From Nocardia miyunensis NBRC 108239 (lineage in GTDB: Bacteria > Actinomycetota > Actinomycetes > Mycobacteriales > Mycobacteriaceae), in the NCBI RefSeq assembly GCF_001613065.1, contig NZ_BDBQ01000120.1, positions 1 through 36,320 on the forward strand: a stretch of DNA of 36,320 nt, in the 5' to 3' direction. The number at the start of each line of letters is the position of its first letter. Within the stretch, counting starts at the first letter, position 1. Both the position numbers and the translations under genes were made by a program. Positions 31,417 to 36,320 of this stretch are shown in pieces. The notes beneath the pieces are model-generated. The model worked only from the letters and a program-made list of their open reading frames with translations. It was not told the origin of the DNA and did not search any database.

Positions 31417-32130
31417 GTGGTGGAAGCGCGCACGGCAACGAGGTCGAATCGACGTCCGGACCCGGCGTTGGAGTTGCAGGACGATCCGCAAGAGCTCATG
31501 CCCCGCCGACGCCCCACCCAGGAACGCAGCAAGCGCAAATTCGACGCACTGCTGCAGTCGTCCCGGGAACTGCTCGTCGAGGTCGGATTCGAGTCGTTCA
31601 CCTGTGAGGAAGTGGCCGCGCGCGCGGAGGTGCCGATCGGCACGCTGTATCAGTTCTTCGCCAACAAGTACGTCATCGTCTGCGAGCTGAACCGGCAGGA
31701 CCTGGTCGCGGTGACGCGCGAGCTGTCGGATTTCAACGGCGAGGTCCCGTCGATGGACTGGCTGCGGCACATGAACAAGTTCGTGGACCACATGGCCGAT
31801 CTGTGGATGACCGACCCGTCCCGGCGCGAGGTGTGGCTGGCCATGCAGTCCACCCCGTCCACCCGCGCCACCGGGACCATCCACGAGAAGGAATTCGCCG
31901 AGGTCGTGCAGCAGATGCTGCGCCCGCTGATGCCGCGCACGCCCCGTGCCCGCCGCTCGATGATGGCGCAGGTGCTCGTGCACGTGGTCTATTCGATGCT
32001 GAACTTCTCCGTGCAGGACGGCCTGCGTCACGAGGACGCCGTGGGCGAGCTCAAGCGGCTGATGGTCGCCTATCTTCTGGTGGCGGAGAAGGAATCCCGC
32101 ACCGGCGGGCAGCGTCAGCCGGAGGCCTGA
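31417..32130 (+). CDS. TetR/AcrR-family transcriptional regulator
   Basis: A 237-residue TetR-family protein with a longer than usual N-terminal tail (about 40 residues) before the DNA-binding domain RSKRKFDALLQSSRELLVEVGFESFTCEEVAARAEVPIGTLYQFFANKYVIVCEL. I chose GTG 31417, because TAGCCT (31404-31409) ends 7 bases before it and no ribosome binding site is seen, a leaderless arrangement; GTG 31411 and 31420 are possible. It does not look like FasR, the fas regulator of mycobacteria. A gene of this kind next to acpS-fas suggests, but does not show, lipid-synthesis control. It converges on acpS. Confidence 0.85.
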   Translation: MVEARTATRSNRRPDPALELQDDPQELMPRRRPTQERSKRKFDALLQSSRELLVEVGFESFTCEEVAARAEVPIGTLYQFFANKYVIVCELNRQDLVAVTRELSDFNGEVPSMDWLRHMNKFVDHMADLWMTDPSRREVWLAMQSTPSTRATGTIHEKEFAEVVQQMLRPLMPRTPRARRSMMAQVLVHVVYSMLNFSVQDGLRHEDAVGELKRLMVAYLLVAEKESRTGGQRQPEA

Positions 32131-32250
32131 GCATCCACCACGGCGGCGGGCGGCCTCGGCGCCGACCGGCTATCACATCGAGTGCCGGCAGCGCCCCCGA
32201 TCACCCGACGCCTGGCGGATGTACTCCCGATGTGCCACAACCGCTTTCGG

Positions 32251-32283
32251 TCCGCACACCCGGAATCGTTCCGGGCGTGCGGA
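32251..32283. terminator. Hairpin between TetR gene and acpS
   Basis: TCCGCACACCCGGAA (32251-32265), loop TCG, TTCCGGGCGTGCGGA (32269-32283), 14 of 15 paired. It lies in the gap between two converging genes and 22 bases past the acpS stop on the minus strand. Confidence 0.75.
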
Positions 32284-32304
32284 ACACGCTGCGGGTAGCG
32301 GAGC

Positions 32305-32730
32305 CTACGAACGCTCGATGAGGTCGGCCAGCTCGCCCGGATCTTCCAGGACCACCATGGCCGCGGCGGTGTCGCCGTCGTGGGTGAGCGACAGGTGCAC
32401 CCGGACGCGGGGCAGGAATTCGGCTGCCAGACCGTGCAATTTGATGCTGGGGCGGCCCCACGCGTCGTTGACGACCTCGATCAGCGGATAGGGGTTGTCG
32501 CCGATCTGCGGGCTGCGGGCGAAGCGGGAGGTGGCCCACGCCTTGAGCACCGCCTCCTTGGCTGCCCAGCGCGCGGCGTAACTGCGTGCCGGATCGGTGC
32601 CCTTGCTCTGGCAGTAGCGCCGCTCCCCTGCGGTGAAACTCTCCCGCAGCATGGTTGTTCCGGCGCGCTCGAGTTGTTCGGCGAATTCGGAGATGGTGAC
32701 CAGGTCCAAGCCGATACCCAGGATCGTCAA
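32305..32730 (-). CDS. acpS: holo-[acyl-carrier-protein] synthase
   Basis: A 141-residue phosphopantetheinyl transferase of AcpS type that loads the 4'-phosphopantetheine arm on the acyl-carrier domain, here most likely of the adjacent type I fatty acid synthase. Motifs are GIGLDLV with Asp9 and RWAAKEAVLKAW with Glu59 and Lys62, which bind magnesium and CoA. The TTG at 32730 has GAGGAG 10 bases before it. It follows fas by 194 bases in the same direction, the arrangement of fas-acpS in Mycobacterium tuberculosis. The gap contains two hairpins, so transcription may be attenuated or independent. Confidence 0.93.
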   Translation of the reverse strand: MTILGIGLDLVTISEFAEQLERAGTTMLRESFTAGERRYCQSKGTDPARSYAARWAAKEAVLKAWATSRFARSPQIGDNPYPLIEVVNDAWGRPSIKLHGLAAEFLPRVRVHLSLTHDGDTAAAMVVLEDPGELADLIERS

Positions 32731-32802
32731 GGCGTACGAGCTCCTCGTCGTAGTGCGGGGGTGAAATGCGGGCGACGTGATACGGACGGGTTGTCCCGCG
32801 AC

Positions 32803-32862
32803 CGTTTCCGCCGCGACTACCCGCCGACCTTACGGGATCGGCGCGCTGTCGCGGCGGAAACG
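32803..32862. repeat. 60-base hairpin in the fas-acpS gap
   Basis: CGTTTCCGCCGCGAC (32803-32817) and GTCGCGGCGGAAACG (32848-32862) are perfectly complementary over 15 bases. The 30-base interior contains a second stem, CGCCGA (32822-32827) with TCGGCG (32838-32843), around a 10-base loop. It could be an attenuator, a processing site or a remnant of a mobile palindromic element. Confidence 0.7.
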
Positions 32863-32873
32863 AGTTGGCGTGC

Positions 32874-32915
32874 GGCCCGGCGGCGTTCGTCCCATAGGAG
32901 GTACGACGCCGGGCC
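32874..32915 (-). terminator. Hairpin just after the fas stop
   Basis: GGCCCGGCG (32874-32882) and CGCCGGGCC (32907-32915) pair perfectly, with a few more pairs inside. It begins 9 bases after the fas stop codon on the minus strand. It may terminate part of the fas transcript before acpS. Confidence 0.55.
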
Positions 32916-32924
32916 GATGTTTCG

Positions 32925-35900
32925 TTATTCGGCGAGAGCGCCGGTGCTGCAACCGCCCTGGGCCAGGTACAGCCCGTCCGAGCCCAGGCGCGCCTGCTCC
33001 GAGAGCAGCACGTCGGCCTCGAGCTGACGGGACTGCTTGGCCGGGGTGCCGTCGCCGCCGAACCGCCGGTCGGCCGGACGCTCGTACATCGGCGCGCCGC
33101 CGCACATCGCCTCGGCGAACCGCTGACGGCCGTTCAACCGGCGCAGCTGCGCCCGCTCCTGATAGTCCTCGCGACGCTCGGGGTCGATCGCCTCGAGGAA
33201 CGCCTGCGGGTGCACGATCGCCAGCAGCCCCGAGACGTGCCCGAAGCCCAGCGAGGTGACCAGACCGGCCTTGAGCGCGAACCGATCTCCGAAGTGCAGC
33301 GGCTCACGCGCCCACACCAGATGCGGGTACTCGCTCATCTTCTCGTCGACGCAGTCCAGGCTGCGGTTCGGCGGGACGACGCCCTGTTCGAGCACCTGGC
33401 ACAGGCCGATCAGCTGGAACGCCGCCGCACCGCCCTTGGCGTGCCCGGTCAGCGACTTCTGCGACACCACGAACAGCGGTGCGCCCTCCGAACGTCCGAT
33501 CGCCGTGGCGAGGCGCTCGTGCAGTTCGGACTCGTTGGGGTCGTTCGCGCCCGTGGAGGTGTCGTGCTTGGAGACCACCGCGACCTCGTCCGGCGTGACG
33601 CCCAGCTTGCGCAGCGCCGCCGCCAGCCGGGACTCCGGACCGCCGCGGCCCGCGCCCAGCGCGCCGAGTCCGGGCGCGGGGATCGAGGTGTGCACGCCGT
33701 CGGCGAAGGACTGCGCGTAGGCGACCACGCCGAGCACCGGCAGGCCGATCTCCAGCGCGACGTCACCGCGGGCCAGCAGAACCGTTCCGCCACCCTGGGA
33801 TTCGACGAATCCGCCGCGGCGGCGGTCGTTGGCCCGGGAGAAGTAGCGGTCGCTGATTCCCTTGGCGCTCATGGCCGCCGAGTCCGCGGTGGCGGACATG
33901 TCACCGAAGCCGACGATGCCCTCGATACCGAGATCGTCGTAACCACCGGCGACCACCAGATCGGCCTTGCCCAGGCGGATCTTGTCCACGCCCTCCTCGA
34001 CCGAGACCGCCGCGGTCGCACATGCCGCGACCGGGTGGATCATCCCGCCGTAGCTGCCGACGTAGGACTGAACCACGTGCGCCAGAGCGACATTCGGCAG
34101 GGCTTCCTGCAGGATGTCGTTGGCCCGCGGCTCACCGAGCAGGTTGTCGATGTACAGCGAGCGCATCGAGGACATGCCGCCCATGCCGGTGCCCTGGGTG
34201 TTGGCCACCAGCGAGGGGTGCACCCAGCTCATCAGCTCGGCCGGGCTGAAGCCCGAGGACAGGAACGCGTCCACGGTGCACACGATGTTCCACAGCGCGA
34301 CCCGGTCGATCGAGGCGGCCATATCCGCGGAGATGCCCCACTTGGTGGGATCCCAGCCGGTCGGGATCTGCCCGCCGACGGTACGCGAGAGCTTGGCCCG
34401 GCGCGGCACCCGGATCTCGGTGCCCGCCTGCCGGATCACCTGCCAGTCGCTCGAATCCGCGACCGGTGTGATCACGGTGTGCTCGGGATCCGCGGCGTGG
34501 AACGCGCGCGCCTCGGCCTCACCGTTGACCACGAAGGTCAGATCCTTGTCCAGGAACACCGAGGTCAGCAGCGGCGAGGTGTTCTCGGTCATGGCACCGT
34601 CGTCGGCGTAGCGGCGGATGCCGCAGCGCTCGACCACGGTGTCGTGGTACCGCTCGGCGATCTCCGATTCGTCCACGTACTCACCGGATTCGGCGTCGTA
34701 CCAGCCCGGCTTCGGGTCGTTCTCCCAGGTGACCAGTCCGGTCGTCCAGGCCAGCTCCAGCACGCCCGCGGCCGAGAGCTCTTCGGAGACCTCGAATTCG
34801 AAGCGAGTGCGCGCGGACCCGTACGGGCCCAGCTCACCGGCGCCGACGATGACGACCATATCGGCGAGATCGGCTGTGACCGAACCCCATTCGGGGGTCG
34901 GCAGCGCCGAGCTGAGGGTGGGCGGGCAGGGCAGTGCGGCGATGGTTGCGACCGAATTCTGCTCGTCCGCAGCGGATTCGGCCTCGGCCTGTTCACGGGC
35001 CTGCTTGGCCAGCTCGGGCAGATCCAGCTTGGCGCGAGCCAGACCGCCGGTCAGGTCGATCTGCTGCGGGCCGGATTCGCTGACCACGCGGGCCTGTCCG
35101 GTGCACCATTGCAGCAGCTGCTCGGCCATCTCCTCGGTGGACCAGGTCTGCACACCGGCCTGTTCGACGGCCTCGACCAGCGGATCGTTACCGCCCATCA
35201 GGCCGGTGCCGCGCACCCAGCCGATCAGCGCGTGCACCAGGGTGACCCGCTGCGACCAGGACTTCTCGGCGCGCCACTTGGCGACGACCGCGTCCAGCGC
35301 GGCCTTGGCCTCGCCGTACGCGCCGTCACCGCCGAACATGCCGCGGTTGGGCGAACCCGGAAGTACCACATGCAGTTTCGCGTCCACGTTGTGATCCGCG
35401 CCGATGGCGGACAGTCCGCCGATCAGCCGCTCCACCGACCACAGCAGCACGCGCATCTCCATCTCGGCGCGAGCGCCGGCGTCGGAGAGGTCACCGGCCA
35501 CACGCGGCGCGGCGAACGGCAGCAGCAGCGTCGGGGTCATCGCCGGTTTGACGAGAACCTTTGCGCCACCGGCATTGTCGATCTGCTCGTTGCCGACCCA
35601 CTCGATCAGGGCGTCCACATCGGCGTAGGAGGCCATGTTCGCGGGCACCACCCACAGCGCCGCGCCGTGGCGGGCGTTGTCGCGGTAGAGCCGCTTGTAG
35701 AAGGCCAGCCGGTCGTCGTTCAGGGTGGAGGTCGTCACGACGACGGTCGCACCGCCGCCGAGCAGCCGCGCTGCCGTGGCGGCCGCGATGGAACCCTTGC
35801 TGGCGCCGGTGATCACCGCGACGTCCGAAGACCAGGCACCCGGCTCGGCGACGTTCAGCGCGGCCTCGGCGATGCGCTCGTACTGGGCGGCCAGCACCGA

Positions 35901-36320
35901 ACGGGCCTCGCCCATCGCCCGCTGACGCCACCAGTTCGCCTGCGCGGCAACGGCTTCACCCGCGCCGACGAAACCGTCGACGGCCTCCTCGCCGGAACCG
36001 CCCAGCCACAGCCGGGCCAGATCCTCGCGGGCGGTCGCCCAGCGGTCGTCGATCAGCACCGCGCGGCGGGCGTCGAACGCCGGGGCCACCAGCCGCGGCC
36101 AATCCGAACCCAGTTCCGCGGCAACGAGATCCACCAGCGATTCGTCGGATGCCTCGGGCGCGGAGACCCGATCGGTGAGGCCGAGCTGATCCAGCACCAC
36201 CCGGGCGGCGGTGGCCAGGACGCCGTCCCGTCCGGTGATCTGCTCGGTGAACTCGCCCAGCGCGGCCGCGTCCACGGTCGCACCGCCGCCGCCACCGGCC
36301 GCGGGCAGCGAGACCGCCAC
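32925..36320 (-). CDS. fas: Type I fatty acid synthase, C-terminal third (KR and KS domains)
   Basis: The last 1131 residues of a multidomain type I FAS of about 3100 residues; the N-terminal acyltransferase, enoylreductase, dehydratase and malonyl transferase domains lie outside the window. The visible part starts with a helical structural region, then a ketoreductase (VAVITGASKGSIAAATAARLL near 35810, with AAALWVVPANMA following), then the ketosynthase. The ketosynthase nucleophile is Cys in HPVAACATAAVSVEEG (codon 34020-34022); histidines in VVSKHDTSTGANDPNE and SLTGHAKGGAAAF complete the active site. The C-terminus is LAQGGCSTGALAE. The enzyme makes fatty acids for membrane lipids and mycolic acid precursors. 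The neighbour acpS would activate it. The left end is a true stop; the start is missing. Confidence 0.95.
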   Translation of the reverse strand: MAVSLPAAGGGGGATVDAAALGEFTEQITGRDGVLATAARVVLDQLGLTDRVSAPEASDESLVDLVAAELGSDWPRLVAPAFDARRAVLIDDRWATAREDLARLWLGGSGEEAVDGFVGAGEAVAAQANWWRQRAMGEARSVLAAQYERIAEAALNVAEPGAWSSDVAVITGASKGSIAAATAARLLGGGATVVVTTSTLNDDRLAFYKRLYRDNARHGAALWVVPANMASYADVDALIEWVGNEQIDNAGGAKVLVKPAMTPTLLLPFAAPRVAGDLSDAGARAEMEMRVLLWSVERLIGGLSAIGADHNVDAKLHVVLPGSPNRGMFGGDGAYGEAKAALDAVVAKWRAEKSWSQRVTLVHALIGWVRGTGLMGGNDPLVEAVEQAGVQTWSTEEMAEQLLQWCTGQARVVSESGPQQIDLTGGLARAKLDLPELAKQAREQAEAESAADEQNSVATIAALPCPPTLSSALPTPEWGSVTADLADMVVIVGAGELGPYGSARTRFEFEVSEELSAAGVLELAWTTGLVTWENDPKPGWYDAESGEYVDESEIAERYHDTVVERCGIRRYADDGAMTENTSPLLTSVFLDKDLTFVVNGEAEARAFHAADPEHTVITPVADSSDWQVIRQAGTEIRVPRRAKLSRTVGGQIPTGWDPTKWGISADMAASIDRVALWNIVCTVDAFLSSGFSPAELMSWVHPSLVANTQGTGMGGMSSMRSLYIDNLLGEPRANDILQEALPNVALAHVVQSYVGSYGGMIHPVAACATAAVSVEEGVDKIRLGKADLVVAGGYDDLGIEGIVGFGDMSATADSAAMSAKGISDRYFSRANDRRRGGFVESQGGGTVLLARGDVALEIGLPVLGVVAYAQSFADGVHTSIPAPGLGALGAGRGGPESRLAAALRKLGVTPDEVAVVSKHDTSTGANDPNESELHERLATAIGRSEGAPLFVVSQKSLTGHAKGGAAAFQLIGLCQVLEQGVVPPNRSLDCVDEKMSEYPHLVWAREPLHFGDRFALKAGLVTSLGFGHVSGLLAIVHPQAFLEAIDPERREDYQERAQLRRLNGRQRFAEAMCGGAPMYERPADRRFGGDGTPAKQSRQLEADVLLSEQARLGSDGLYLAQGGCSTGALAE

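Noticed and set aside
31417..32130. Identification of the TetR gene beside acpS-fas as FasR
   Set aside because: The DNA-binding region and N-terminal tail do not resemble the FasR sequence as I recall it, and FasR in mycobacteria lies far from fas.

Overview
The window comes from a high-GC actinomycete of the mycolic-acid group, most likely Nocardia or a close relative such as Rhodococcus. The evidence is pervasive GC-rich third codon positions, many GTG and TTG starts, a type I fatty acid synthase beside acpS, an orphan Mce-type lipoprotein, paired FadE-type acyl-CoA dehydrogenases, CYP105-type and other P450s, and several actinobacterial families (SgcJ/EcaC, DUF3618, Excalibur, F420-type PPOX). 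No tRNA, rRNA, CRISPR array or insertion sequence was seen.

Region 1 (1-10560) is the most unusual part. A minus-strand operon reads: signal-less type I periplasmic-binding-fold protein, AveC-like membrane protein, an unrecognised 79-residue ORF, a NorD/CbbO-like VWA protein and a NorQ/CbbQ-like AAA+ ATPase. A separately promoted aldehyde dehydrogenase follows. Divergent from it, a plus-strand operon encodes a cytochrome P450 and an acyl-CoA dehydrogenase pair. All three transcription units start from similar promoters (TTGAC-type -35, TA-type -10) that carry a related GAAC-(A/T-rich)-GGT element just after the -10. The region looks like one regulon for oxidising and beta-oxidising an unknown lipophilic substrate, with a VWA/AAA+ metallo-enzyme activation pair whose client is not obvious.

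Region 2 (10831-18998) is a mixed stretch: an MBL-fold hydrolase, a PPOX-class enzyme, a NYN/PIN-like protein, a SnoaL-like protein, an SRPBCC-like protein, and a membrane-anchored protein that seems to keep only part of a PstS-like binding domain. Next come an acyl-CoA dehydrogenase with a divergent TetR regulator, and an orphan Mce-type lipoprotein followed by a second TetR regulator.

Region 3 (19022-28858) holds a CYP105-like P450 with its [3Fe-4S] ferredoxin behind a dyad-rich promoter, a poxB-like pyruvate oxidase with a baeRF11-like protein, a secreted glycine-zipper protein, and a VC0807-family membrane protein divergent from a NarL-type two-component system. A small hypothetical gene and an Excalibur-domain secreted protein follow.

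Region 4 (28932-36320) is largely conserved core. DUF3618 protein, bcp, acpS and fas lie in the order and orientation I recall for Mycobacterium tuberculosis Rv2520c-Rv2521-(Rv2522c)-Rv2523c-Rv2524c, but a DUF7159-like protein and a TetR regulator occupy the middle. The fas gene runs off the right edge, so its N-terminal two thirds are missing. The fas-acpS gap holds two long hairpins. Family names rest on reading the translated sequences; no database search was run.
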